Source of the DNA: CAYJPA01 sp964371945
GTDB lineage: Bacteria > Chloroflexota > Chloroflexia > Thermomicrobiales > UBA6265
Assembly: GCA_964371945.1 (NCBI GenBank)
Contig: CAYJPA010000142.1
Coordinates: forward strand, 1 to 6,877
Direction of reading: 5' to 3'
DNA: 6,877 nt
The position numbers and the translations under genes were made by a program. The notes beneath the pieces are model-generated. The model worked only from the letters and a program-made list of their open reading frames with translations, made no database searches and was not told the origin of the DNA. How positions within the stretch are numbered: the first letter of the stretch is position 1; each line of letters begins with the position of its first letter. Shown here in pieces: positions 1 through 6,168 of this stretch.

Positions 1-317
1 CCAACGCCATCCGTTCAAGAGCGCGCGAAAGCGATTCTTCAGCAGCCTGCTAGAGGTCCGCCGATCGTGATGCGATCTTTGGATGCGAATGGCGGGGTGA
101 CAAGTACGGCAACCGCCATCAACACCCACACCGGTTTGGCTCAGGGTGGTGGTTTGCGGTTCATCCTCTGAAGTCAGCAACTTTGAAATGTGGCGAGTCT
201 TGCGGACAATCTCCCTTATCCGCAACATAAAGCTGCGGCGCGAACGTGCGTGTCCTCCTCCACGGCGAAATGACTGAGCGGCGTCCTGGAACCTCCCCTA
301 CTCAGCGTTGGCCGGAG
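1..317. other. Left-edge stretch without a recognisable gene
   Basis: No protein family is recognisable here. On the plus strand a frame is open from base 1 to a TGA at 169-171 (56 codons), which could be the 3' end of a gene starting outside the window, but the translation is low-complexity-like and matches nothing I know. On the minus strand a frame from an ATG at 226-228 stays open to the window edge, with no Shine-Dalgarno; these two open frames lie in register on opposite strands, so at least one is a shadow. A short hydrophobic stretch (VWVLMAVAVLVTPPFAS) is readable on the minus strand around 100-145 and stops soon after. The only clear structure is the palindrome at 200-225, listed separately. 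Confidence 0.4.
200..225. repeat. dif-like imperfect palindrome (candidate tyrosine-recombinase crossover site)
   Basis: Two 10-base arms, TTGCGGACAA (200-209) and TTATCCGCAA (216-225), flank a 6-base centre, TCTCCC. The right arm reversed is TTGCGGATAA, so the arms agree at 9 of 10 positions. Xer/dif and related tyrosine-recombinase core sites are known to have arms of about 11 bases around a 6-base centre, with AA and TT at the inner arm ends, as seen here. No tyrosine recombinase gene and no second copy lie in this window, so function is inferred from geometry alone. A transcription-factor operator is the main alternative. Confidence 0.45.
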
Positions 318-793
318 TTACTGCTGATGTCTCTTCTCCCCACACACTTGGAGTGCCGCGGCGTATTCCTCTGAGAGGTCGAAGCCGATATCCTGCAGCG
401 GAAAGATCTGCACGAACGCCACAAACATCAGGCTCATCAGGTGGAGCCCGGTGAACTCCCCGGAGATGGTCTGGAGCCTGTAGGTCACATCAGGGTCGTT
501 GATATCGAGTCCGCGTTGTCCAAGGAGCGCGATCTCGACCCCCACCGCCTTCACATCATCAGGCGGCATCTGCTCGAATCGCTCGAGTGCGCCCAGGCAG
601 TACATCACGGCGTCCATGCGATGTTGCCTGCGGCACGCAATTGACGCTCCGCAATGCGGCTTCGCGCCTGGCGTGCAAGCTCCCCTAAGTCGCTCTCCGG
701 ATTCAAAGCAATGGTGGCCCGATAGAGCCGGTCAGCTTCCGCGCGATCGTCCTCGCCGCCATCGTCCTGTGGCTCTGACTTTGTAAATAGGCC
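318..793 (-). pseudogene. Frameshifted, 5'-truncated remnant of a TPR-associated conserved protein
   Basis: Two coding-like segments lie end to end on the minus strand in different frames. The upstream one (793 down to about 620) reads as a helical, TPR-like stretch containing AEADRLYRATIALNPES and then LARQARSRIAERQLRAAGN; its frame ends at a TGA at 605-607. The downstream one (617 down to 318, 99 codons from ATG 617) contains MDAVMYCLGALERF, GQRGLDINDPDVTYRL and GEFTGLHLMSLMFVAFVQ and ends in TAA. As I remember it, these segments sit next to each other in a conserved bacterial protein of unknown function with TPR-like repeats. Joining them needs one missing base or two extra bases near 618-625. 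The upstream frame has no ATG and is closed by a TAG at 794-796, so the 5' end is also lost. The 99-codon part could still be translated alone, but it has no evident start signal. A sequencing indel would explain the frameshift but not the missing 5' part. Confidence 0.6.
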
Positions 794-881
794 CTAGTGC
801 TAGGCGGAGCTAAACCACGGACTTTTTCCGCAAACACGATCAGTCCAGCGTCGGCGCCGGTTGCAACTGATGTGCCAATTG

Positions 882-1991
882 CTAGGAGCTCTGTGTCTCC
901 CAGGCAGCTTTCGTTCGCGCCACGATCTCAATGCTCTCCAGGTGTTTCTCTCGATATTCCTCTAAGACCGGGCGCCAGACCGTTTGGAGGAATCCCAGCA
1001 GATGATCAGGGGAGATATGCTCGCGACTGAACGGCGCTAACCCGTTGAAGTTCGTGACCGCGTTGTATGTGCTGCCTGTCGGAATCTGATCGAACCCGAG
1101 ATGCTCGAGTTCGATGAATGCGTTGAGCGGCGTCGCGTACCGGCCGTCACTCGGCTCCGCGAGTTTGCCATGGGTTCGCCGGGAACGAGGGCTCTCGGCC
1201 TGATCGATATCGAGGTCAAAGTTGGCGTCGTAATACCAGTTGCTTTGGATAATTGACTTCGACATCCGTTGGCGAAACTCGACAGGGTGATCCCAAATGT
1301 AATCAGACCAGACCCAGGGTCGAACGCCAGCCTTCTCGACCTCGCCTACGAGGAAGTTGAAATCGTGCCAATAAAGTTCAAACTGGCGAATGACCACATA
1401 GTTGTAATATTGTTGATGCGTCATGGTTTCTTCGTCCATGCCAAGGTGGAAGAAGCGAGGCTGGTCGAAGATGTCGATCACCTCGGCGATGAGATCACGG
1501 CAGACCGCATAGTAAAGATCTGTCGAGACGCACCGGGCATACGGGCCGAGCCAAGCGTCATGCGCCGTGGAGAAATTGAGCTTCGGAATTGGCTCGATGC
1601 CAAGTCGTCTCAAGCGCGCGAGCTCCGCCCGCAGTTCCTGCACGGTCCAGGCATCGTCGGCCGCGATCTCCGGATGCGAGTCGTATTTAACCCCTTCACC
1701 AAGACCGATCACTACCATGTTGAGGTCGGCTTCGGCCATCACTCCCACGAGGTCATTCCAGAGGTTGACGTCGAATCGGAGAAAGCGTTGCGCGCTGAGG
1801 TGTGGGTTCTTCGTGCGGGCAAACCAATCAGGGTCATCGCGATCAAGGTAGGTGTTATAGCCGAGGTGAAAGAAACTTCCCCAAAGCAATCGACTACTGT
1901 TGCTCACCACGACCGGTGTTCCTCCAGCGCTCCCGCGGCGAGCGCGGCAACAAACAAGGCCAGTGCCATTTGCGTCTGACCGACCGTCCAC
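882..1991 (-). CDS. GH20-like (beta-N-acetylhexosaminidase-type) TIM-barrel glycoside hydrolase, N-terminus displaced by frameshift
   Basis: The 369-codon frame (GTG 1991 to the stop at 882-884) encodes a barrel-like protein. Residues 181-188 read FHLGMDEE, resembling the GH20 catalytic H-x-G-x-D-E signature, in which the Asp-Glu pair positions the acetamido group and supplies the general acid. Aromatic loops typical of a sugar-binding barrel follow (RPWVWSDYIWDHP at 224-236, SNWYYDANF at 250-258). The first 22 or so residues, rich in Arg, Gly and Cys, look like noncoding translation, and the GTG has no Shine-Dalgarno. The likely original start is ATG 2020 in another frame (entry 1904-2020). 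A single missing base or two extra bases near 1915-1930 would join them into a protein of roughly 378 residues. The gene is divergent from the binding-protein/permease operon, suggesting a shared glycan-related role, but the substrate is not determined. GH20 membership is inferred from the motif and fold pattern; a related uncharacterised barrel family is possible. Confidence 0.7.
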   Translation of the reverse strand: MDGRSDANGTGLVCCRARRGSAGGTPVVVSNSSRLLWGSFFHLGYNTYLDRDDPDWFARTKNPHLSAQRFLRFDVNLWNDLVGVMAEADLNMVVIGLGEGVKYDSHPEIAADDAWTVQELRAELARLRRLGIEPIPKLNFSTAHDAWLGPYARCVSTDLYYAVCRDLIAEVIDIFDQPRFFHLGMDEETMTHQQYYNYVVIRQFELYWHDFNFLVGEVEKAGVRPWVWSDYIWDHPVEFRQRMSKSIIQSNWYYDANFDLDIDQAESPRSRRTHGKLAEPSDGRYATPLNAFIELEHLGFDQIPTGSTYNAVTNFNGLAPFSREHISPDHLLGFLQTVWRPVLEEYREKHLESIEIVARTKAAWETQSS

Positions 1992-2020
1992 TTGTCAGAG
2001 AAATAATGTTCTTGACCCAT
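1904..2020 (-). CDS. Out-of-frame N-terminal piece of the GH20-like gene (hydrophobic segment)
   Basis: From ATG 2020 this frame encodes 38 residues beginning MGQEHYFSDKW and then a hydrophobic run, MALALFVAALAAGAL, that could be a signal peptide or membrane anchor; it ends at a TGA at 1904-1906. A good Shine-Dalgarno (GAGGGA, 2026-2031) sits five bases before the ATG, whereas the GTG opening the hydrolase frame has none. The hydrophobic run ends just where convincing hydrolase sequence starts in the other frame, so I read this as the true N-terminus separated by an indel. Alternatives are a free-standing small membrane protein overlapping the hydrolase gene, or a sequencing error. The region before the hydrophobic run is not strongly positive, so a classical Sec signal is not assured. 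Confidence 0.5.
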   Translation of the reverse strand: MGQEHYFSDKWTVGQTQMALALFVAALAAGALEEHRSW

Positions 2021-2025
2021 GGAAG

Positions 2026-2031
2026 TCCCTC
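2026..2031 (-). promoter_or_regulatory. Ribosome binding site for the GH20-like gene
   Basis: The minus strand reads GAGGGA, five bases upstream of ATG 2020. It decides the start in favour of 2020 over the GTG at 1991, which has no comparable site, and so exposes the frameshift in this gene. Confidence 0.6.
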
Positions 2032-2046
2032 AACTGTTTCCGCCGA

Positions 2047-2052
2047 AGTATA
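2047..2052 (-). promoter_or_regulatory. Possible -10 element for the GH20-like gene
   Basis: The minus strand reads TATACT, one mismatch from TATAAT. Transcription would begin near 2040, leaving a leader of about 20 bases that contains the Shine-Dalgarno. No good -35 hexamer is found at 16-18 bases upstream, which would fit an activator-dependent promoter. A single hexamer match is weak evidence. Confidence 0.3.
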
Positions 2053-2083
2053 GGCCCCCGAGGGAAGCCTTACTCGCCGGAGC

Positions 2084-2114
2084 GTATGAATGGACCGTCG
2101 GCCAGGTATGAATG
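2084..2114. repeat. 9-bp direct repeat spaced 22 bp in the divergent promoter region
   Basis: GTATGAATG occurs at 2084-2092 and again at 2106-2114, start-to-start distance 22 bases, close to two turns of the helix. The copies lie about 45 and 67 bases upstream of the start of transcription suggested for the hydrolase gene, and upstream of the binding-protein gene on the other side. This placement suits a dimeric activator or repressor serving both divergent genes. No regulator gene is in the window, and two copies of a 9-mer could still be chance. Confidence 0.4.
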
Positions 2115-2304
2115 CACGTTCCTATTATCTAAATTTGGTCATCCGTGCTAACGTGAGGCGTGACCCGAATCCCAATCCATGTTCATTCCCCGTGGTCAGC
2201 GGTGGAGACGACGTGGCATCGTGCGAACGGCGCAAGTTCGGGTCCTAATCCTGCGGTTTGGACGACTTGAACGCGGATGGCGACAGTCGACGAACCAATC
2301 AGCT

Positions 2305-2310
2305 GAGAGG
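2305..2310 (+). promoter_or_regulatory. Ribosome binding site supporting GTG 2320 as the binding-protein start
   Basis: GAGAGG ends nine bases before the in-frame GTG at 2320. The longer alternative start, ATG 2179, has no purine-rich site before it and would add 47 Arg-rich residues that look like translated spacer in front of the Tat signal. Confidence 0.5.
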
Positions 2311-2319
2311 ATACGGGCG

Positions 2320-3936
2320 GTGGGCGGCAAGCGAGAGAATCACGATTGCGAGAGCCAACAGTGGGCGGCGTGGCGAATCTCGCGGCGCGGACTCCTAGGG
2401 TCGAGCGCCCTGGTTGGAGGCGCCTTCGCAATGGCGTCATTGCCGTCAAGCAAATTACCCCTGAGCGCCGTGGCGCAGAGCGAGGCCGTGCCAGGCGGAA
2501 AACTGACGATGAGCCTGGCCGATCAGGACGTGCAGAGTTTTGACCCGATTGCCATCACGGACAATATGAGTATCTGGACGCAACTGCTCATTTACGACCA
2601 GTTGTTCCGAATTGCTCCAGATGGCCAGGCGCTTGAACCCGGCTTGGCCGAACACTACGAGGTCAGTGCCGACAAACTGACATACACGTTCTCCTTGCGG
2701 GAAGCCGTGTTTCACGACGGCGCGGCCGTCACCGCGGATGATGTTGTTTATTCCCTCAATCGCGTCATCAGCGCCCCGGAATCGCTATGGGGCTTTCTTT
2801 TTTCGGCGATCGACGCCCTTGAGGCGCCCGACGCGAAGACCGTCGTGGCGCGATTGAAAACGCCATGGGCGCCATTCGAGGCCGACCTTGCGCTTTTTGC
2901 CGCCTCTATCATCCCTCGCGCGTTACACGAGGTTCAGCTGGATGAGCTCTGGCAGAAACCAGTCGGGAGCGGCCCGTTTCAGTTCGACTCCTGGGATAAA
3001 GGAATTCAACTCAAGCTCAAGAAAAACCCGGCCTATTGGGAGAGCGGCAAACCGTACCTGGAGGAACTTGAGTTCTTCGTCTTGACTGACGCGAACACCC
3101 GCATGCTCAGATTCCAGGCCGGTGAGCTCGATGTCGTCACAGATGTGCCGTTCAGCGAGCTCGATGCACTGCGCGCCAATCCCGATCTCACCGTGATCCA
3201 GGAGCCGCTGGTCCGCGTCGACTACGTCGGCATCAATTTCACCCATGAGCCGTTCAACGACGTGAAGCTACGGCAAGCCATTAACTACGCCGTCAACAAG
3301 CAAGCAATGATCGACAACGTGCTTTTCGGCGCGGGCTCTTTGGCCAACTCGTATCTTCCCAGGATGACCTACCACGATGATGCGCTGCCGGGCTATCCCT
3401 ATGATCTGGAAAAAGCAAATGCGCTCGTCGCGGAATCTGGCGCGAAAGATGGATTCAGCGCCGAGTTGTTGGTTCCAACTGGTGATCCAATTGGGTCCCA
3501 GGTGGCACAGCTGATCGCGAGCGACCTGGCCAAGATTGGAGGGGAGATCGAGATTGTCCAGGCTGAACCCGGCCTCTTCTGGCAACGGGTCACGGACCTG
3601 GACTTCGACCTCTATCTCGGCTACTACATCAGCGACATCATTGATCCGGATGAGCTCACGACGATCGTGGTAAAGAGCGGCGGCGACATCAATGCCCTCT
3701 GGACTAGTTACAAGAACGACGAGGTTGACGCGCTGATCCTCCAGTCTCAGTCCGAGCTGGACCCGGTCGCACGAGGAGAGATCTACAAGCAGATGCAACA
3801 GTCAGTTCTCAATGACGCCCATCTGCTCTATCTCTACTTCCCGACGAGTCGCGCCGCGGTTCAGAACGGAATCAGCGACTTTCGAATACTTCCGACCGGC
3901 AACTACCGACTGTGGGAAACTTGGCGGGCACAATAG
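2320..3936 (+). CDS. Tat-exported ABC transporter substrate-binding protein, SBP_5 (peptide/oligosaccharide) family
   Basis: This extracytoplasmic receptor captures peptides or oligomers and delivers them to the two permeases encoded next. With GTG 2320 as start it is 538 residues, a normal family length. A twin-arginine motif (ISRRGLLGS, arginines 22-23) is followed by a hydrophobic stretch and an AVA-Q site near residue 52, giving export in folded form. The SBP_5 hallmark lies at 124-149 (FSLREAVFHDG, then VTADDVVYSLNRV). Other typical family segments are PVGSGPFQF (214-222), NPAYW (236-240), GINF (304-307) and VKLRQAINYAVN (315-326). No lipobox cysteine is seen, so membrane attachment would have to be by other means. 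The downstream permease starts 42 bases after the stop with no terminator between. Ligand cannot be read from sequence: dipeptides, oligopeptides, opines, nickel and chito-oligosaccharides all use this family. An open ATG at 2179 is the alternative start. Confidence 0.93.
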   Translation: MGGKRENHDCESQQWAAWRISRRGLLGSSALVGGAFAMASLPSSKLPLSAVAQSEAVPGGKLTMSLADQDVQSFDPIAITDNMSIWTQLLIYDQLFRIAPDGQALEPGLAEHYEVSADKLTYTFSLREAVFHDGAAVTADDVVYSLNRVISAPESLWGFLFSAIDALEAPDAKTVVARLKTPWAPFEADLALFAASIIPRALHEVQLDELWQKPVGSGPFQFDSWDKGIQLKLKKNPAYWESGKPYLEELEFFVLTDANTRMLRFQAGELDVVTDVPFSELDALRANPDLTVIQEPLVRVDYVGINFTHEPFNDVKLRQAINYAVNKQAMIDNVLFGAGSLANSYLPRMTYHDDALPGYPYDLEKANALVAESGAKDGFSAELLVPTGDPIGSQVAQLIASDLAKIGGEIEIVQAEPGLFWQRVTDLDFDLYLGYYISDIIDPDELTTIVVKSGGDINALWTSYKNDEVDALILQSQSELDPVARGEIYKQMQQSVLNDAHLLYLYFPTSRAAVQNGISDFRILPTGNYRLWETWRAQ

Positions 3937-3978
3937 AACCCATGCGAAAGATGGCGACCGGCTGATTGCTCATTCATC

Positions 3979-4914
3979 ATGATTGCCTATCTCGTTCGCC
4001 GCATCCCCCAGATGGCGCCGGTGCTGTTCCTGATTTCGCTGTTCGTGTTTTTCCTGGTCCGCCTCGTACCGGGCGACCCGGCGACAATCCTTCTTGGGCA
4101 ACGCGCAACTGACGAGTCTGTCGCCCAGGTACGGCGCGAACTGGGCCTGGACCAGCCGATCTGGGTTCAGTACGGCATCTTCCTCCGTGATGCTCTTCAG
4201 GGCGACCTCGGACAGTCGGCAAGGATGCAAGAGCCTGTGATGGACATCTTGCTCGATCGTCTGCCGTCCACGCTCTTCCTCGCGTCGTACGCGATCGTCC
4301 TCACCGTGATCATCACTGTGCCTCTCGCGGCCTGGGCGGCACTGAACAAGGGCCGCTGGCCGGATCACCTCGTACGCGGATTCGTCCTGATCTCTCTCGC
4401 CATGCCGGCATATTGGATTGGGATGATGTTCCTCCAATTCTTCGCCGTCCGCTTCCGGATTTTCCCCGTGGCCGGTTACGGCGAGGGACTGTTTGGGCAC
4501 ATCACGTCGCTCTTCCTTCCCGCGCTGACATTGGCCCTAGCAATCGCCTCGGTATCGGTGCGCAGCCTGAGAAACTCAATCCTTGAGACAACGGGTTCCG
4601 ACTACATTCGAACCGCACGCGCTAAGGGACTTTCCAGTTATCAGGTGTTCGTCTGGCACATTCTCCGGAACTCCGCCCTTTCGACTGTAACGATTCTTGG
4701 AGTCAATTTTGCCTTCCTCATCGGCGGCACAGCGATCGTCGAGACAATTTTCGCCATCCCCGGGCTCGGTCAACTCATCATCCGTGCCGTCTTCGATCGA
4801 GACTATGCGGTCATTCAGGGCGTGACACTCGCTTTTGGCGCAATTGTGCTTATGGTCAACCTCCTGACAGATCTCTGCTACGCGGCTCTCGACCCCCGGG
4901 TCAAACTGAGGTGA
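3979..4914 (+). CDS. ABC transporter permease, DppB/OppB type
   Basis: Inner-membrane subunit forming half of the translocation channel of a peptide-type importer. The 311-residue protein has the full family layout: a first membrane helix at about 13-30 followed by the conserved RLVPGDPA segment, a periplasmic stretch with LGLDQPIWVQY (55-65) and GDLGQS (75-80), then helices at about 98-121, 133-157, 176-196, 235-255 and 281-302. The cytoplasmic EAA-type loop, which docks onto the ATPase, reads DYIRTARAKG at 208-217, with the family-typical Ile-Arg-Thr-Ala-Arg-Ala-Lys-Gly. The C-terminus ends in the usual LDPRVKLR. ATG 3979 has no clear Shine-Dalgarno but gives the standard N-terminus of this family (MIAYLVRRI), so the start is secure. 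The gene overlaps the next permease by 4 bases. Confidence 0.95.
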   Translation: MIAYLVRRIPQMAPVLFLISLFVFFLVRLVPGDPATILLGQRATDESVAQVRRELGLDQPIWVQYGIFLRDALQGDLGQSARMQEPVMDILLDRLPSTLFLASYAIVLTVIITVPLAAWAALNKGRWPDHLVRGFVLISLAMPAYWIGMMFLQFFAVRFRIFPVAGYGEGLFGHITSLFLPALTLALAIASVSVRSLRNSILETTGSDYIRTARAKGLSSYQVFVWHILRNSALSTVTILGVNFAFLIGGTAIVETIFAIPGLGQLIIRAVFDRDYAVIQGVTLAFGAIVLMVNLLTDLCYAALDPRVKLR

Positions 4915-5837
4915 GCAACGAGGCGGCGTGGCGCGGATCAGCAGAGTCAGGAGAGCAGGTGCCTACCGCTTCGCCGGTACTTGCCGACGCCGAGGCGCGG
5001 AGGATAAGACTCGGAAGGACGCATCGGTCTCGCTTCGTTAATCCCTCGCTTATTTCCGGGCTGTCCATTCTCATATTCGTGGTTGCCTTCGTCGTGCTCT
5101 ACCCACTTGCTGTCTCATATTCGCCGACGGAGCCCGACTTCAACGCCGGTGCCTTCCTCGGCCCAAGTCTTGACCATCCGCTCGGCACTGACAATTTTGG
5201 ACGCGATGTGTTGACGCGTTTGGCCTACGGAGGACGGATCGATCTTCTGATCAGCGTGATCGCCACGGCCGTCACATTCGCAATTGGCACGGCGCTTGGT
5301 TTACTGTCCGGATACTTCGGCGGCGCATTCGACACGTTTATCATGCGCCTGGTTGATTTCGTGCTGACGTTACCGTATCTGATTCTCGTCATTGCCGTGA
5401 TCGCGGTTCTTGGCACGGGAACCAGCAAGGTTGTCATCGCCATTTGGCTCGTTGGATGGGTCACCTACACGCGGATCGTGCGCGCCGAGACATTGTTGGT
5501 GAGCCGGCTGGAGTTTGTTGAAGCCGCGCGGGTGATTGGGTCGAGTTCTGGAAGGATCATGCGCCGGCACGTTCTTCCGAACGTCCTGGGTGCGTCAATC
5601 GTCTATTCAATGGTAGATGTCGTGCTCAACATCTTGTTGATATCCTCGCTGTCATTCCTCGGGCTGGCGGTCCAGCCGCCTGATCCGGAGTGGGGTGTGA
5701 TGATTGCCGAGGCGCGGAACTTTTTCCTTCGCGATTGGCGATTGATGACCTATCCCGGTCTTGCGATCTTGGTGCTTGGGGCCGGGTTTGGGCTCGTTGG
5801 CGACGGTCTGGCTCAGGCGTTGCGACCCAGGGACTGA
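4911..5837 (+). CDS. ABC transporter permease, DppC/OppC type
   Basis: Second channel subunit, pairing with the upstream DppB-type permease. The 308-residue protein begins with a cytoplasmic tail of about 45 residues, as usual for DppC proteins, then a helix at about 47-70, the conserved HPLGTDNFGRDVLTRL segment (89-104) with the following YGGRIDL, and further helices at about 111-135, 145-169, 173-188, 229-251 and 281-300. The EAA-type loop is EFVEAARVIG at 201-210 followed by HVLPN (220-224). The start is GTG within a GTGA overlap with the previous stop, implying translational coupling. The next genes in a complete Opp/Dpp operon would be the two ATPases; none follows here, and the DNA after the stop looks like remnant sequence, so the transporter is either served by ATPases encoded elsewhere or is incomplete. 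Confidence 0.95.
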   Translation: MSNEAAWRGSAESGEQVPTASPVLADAEARRIRLGRTHRSRFVNPSLISGLSILIFVVAFVVLYPLAVSYSPTEPDFNAGAFLGPSLDHPLGTDNFGRDVLTRLAYGGRIDLLISVIATAVTFAIGTALGLLSGYFGGAFDTFIMRLVDFVLTLPYLILVIAVIAVLGTGTSKVVIAIWLVGWVTYTRIVRAETLLVSRLEFVEAARVIGSSSGRIMRRHVLPNVLGASIVYSMVDVVLNILLISSLSFLGLAVQPPDPEWGVMIAEARNFFLRDWRLMTYPGLAILVLGAGFGLVGDGLAQALRPRD

Positions 5838-6168
5838 CGCCACGACCGGTCGCACATTCGGCTCGGGATCATGACTCATGGAAAATCAGACCGAACGAGT
5901 GAGTTCGCGCCCTTAGAGCGACCGGCATCAACGACGCCGGCCAGATTGCAGGAATCGCTAGCAACGGCTCTGAAACTCGTGGCCTCGTTTCGACACCGGT
6001 CAAGGTCTGATCGCGCACGTGCCACACCTCGCCACGACATCCGGGCTCTCCCGCAGCTTTGGTAATTTGGGGATTGCGGTGACCGCGGCGCGACGACGTC
6101 TTCCTTCTTTGACGATTCTGGGTTCTTCCACGAAGGGACGTTGACCCATGATGAGCTAATTCTCGCGA
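5838..6168. other. Spacer between permease operon and recombinase, containing gene debris
   Basis: No intact gene is visible. A HAF-repeat-like fragment occupies 5903-6010 (separate entry). A 64-codon frame from ATG 5871 to 6065 overlaps it in another register; it shows no Walker or other ATPase motif, so it is not the start of a DppD-type gene. A further open plus frame from 6066 contains FFDDSGFFHEGTLTHDELI and then LAIKQA before running antisense into the recombinase; it looks protein-like but I cannot assign it. Small palindromes occur (CGACCGGTCG at 5843-5852; GCGGTGACCGC at 6076-6086; CCGGC/GCCGG arms at 5922-5940). None is followed by a T-run, so no intrinsic terminator for the permease operon is evident. 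Confidence 0.45.
5903..6010 (+). pseudogene. C-terminal fragment resembling a HAF-repeat extracellular protein
   Basis: The plus-strand frame between a TGA at 5900-5902 and a TGA at 6008-6010 encodes 35 residues that include ATGINDAGQIAG followed by NGSETRGLVSTPVKV. The Gly-Ile-Asn-Asp-x-Gly-Gln-Ile-x-Gly pattern is the core of HAF-type repeats in secreted, often PEP-CTERM-like, bacterial proteins, and as I remember it their last repeat is commonly followed by a short Leu-x-Thr-Pro tail before the stop. There is no start codon or room for a complete gene, so it would be the 3' end of a lost gene. At this length a chance match is possible, but the motif is specific. Another frame also crosses this interval. 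Confidence 0.5.

Noticed and set aside
1269..1979. Long plus-strand open frame of 236 codons
   Set aside because: It lies antisense to the GH20-like gene, whose minus-strand translation has a clear catalytic motif and barrel features; the plus frame shows no family features.
2146..2154. Extended -10-like TGCTAACGT for the transporter operon
   Set aside because: No acceptable -35 at the right distance and several mismatches in the hexamer; not distinguishable from chance.
2179..2319. N-terminal extension of the binding protein from ATG 2179
   Set aside because: It adds 47 Arg-rich residues ahead of a normal Tat signal, has no Shine-Dalgarno, and a better-supported in-frame GTG exists at 2320.
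3942..3965. Seven-codon leader peptide (MRKMATG) between binding protein and first permease
   Set aside because: Too short, no attenuator hairpin or repeated codon, and no ribosome binding site that sets it apart.
3970..4500. Minus-strand open frame of 176 codons over the first permease
   Set aside because: Charged, His- and Glu-rich translation typical of an antisense shadow of a membrane protein gene; the plus strand is an unmistakable DppB-type permease.
5871..6065. Possible start of a DppD-type ATPase gene after the permeases
   Set aside because: The 64-residue translation lacks a Walker A motif and any ATPase N-terminal pattern, and another frame over the same bases carries the HAF-like motif.
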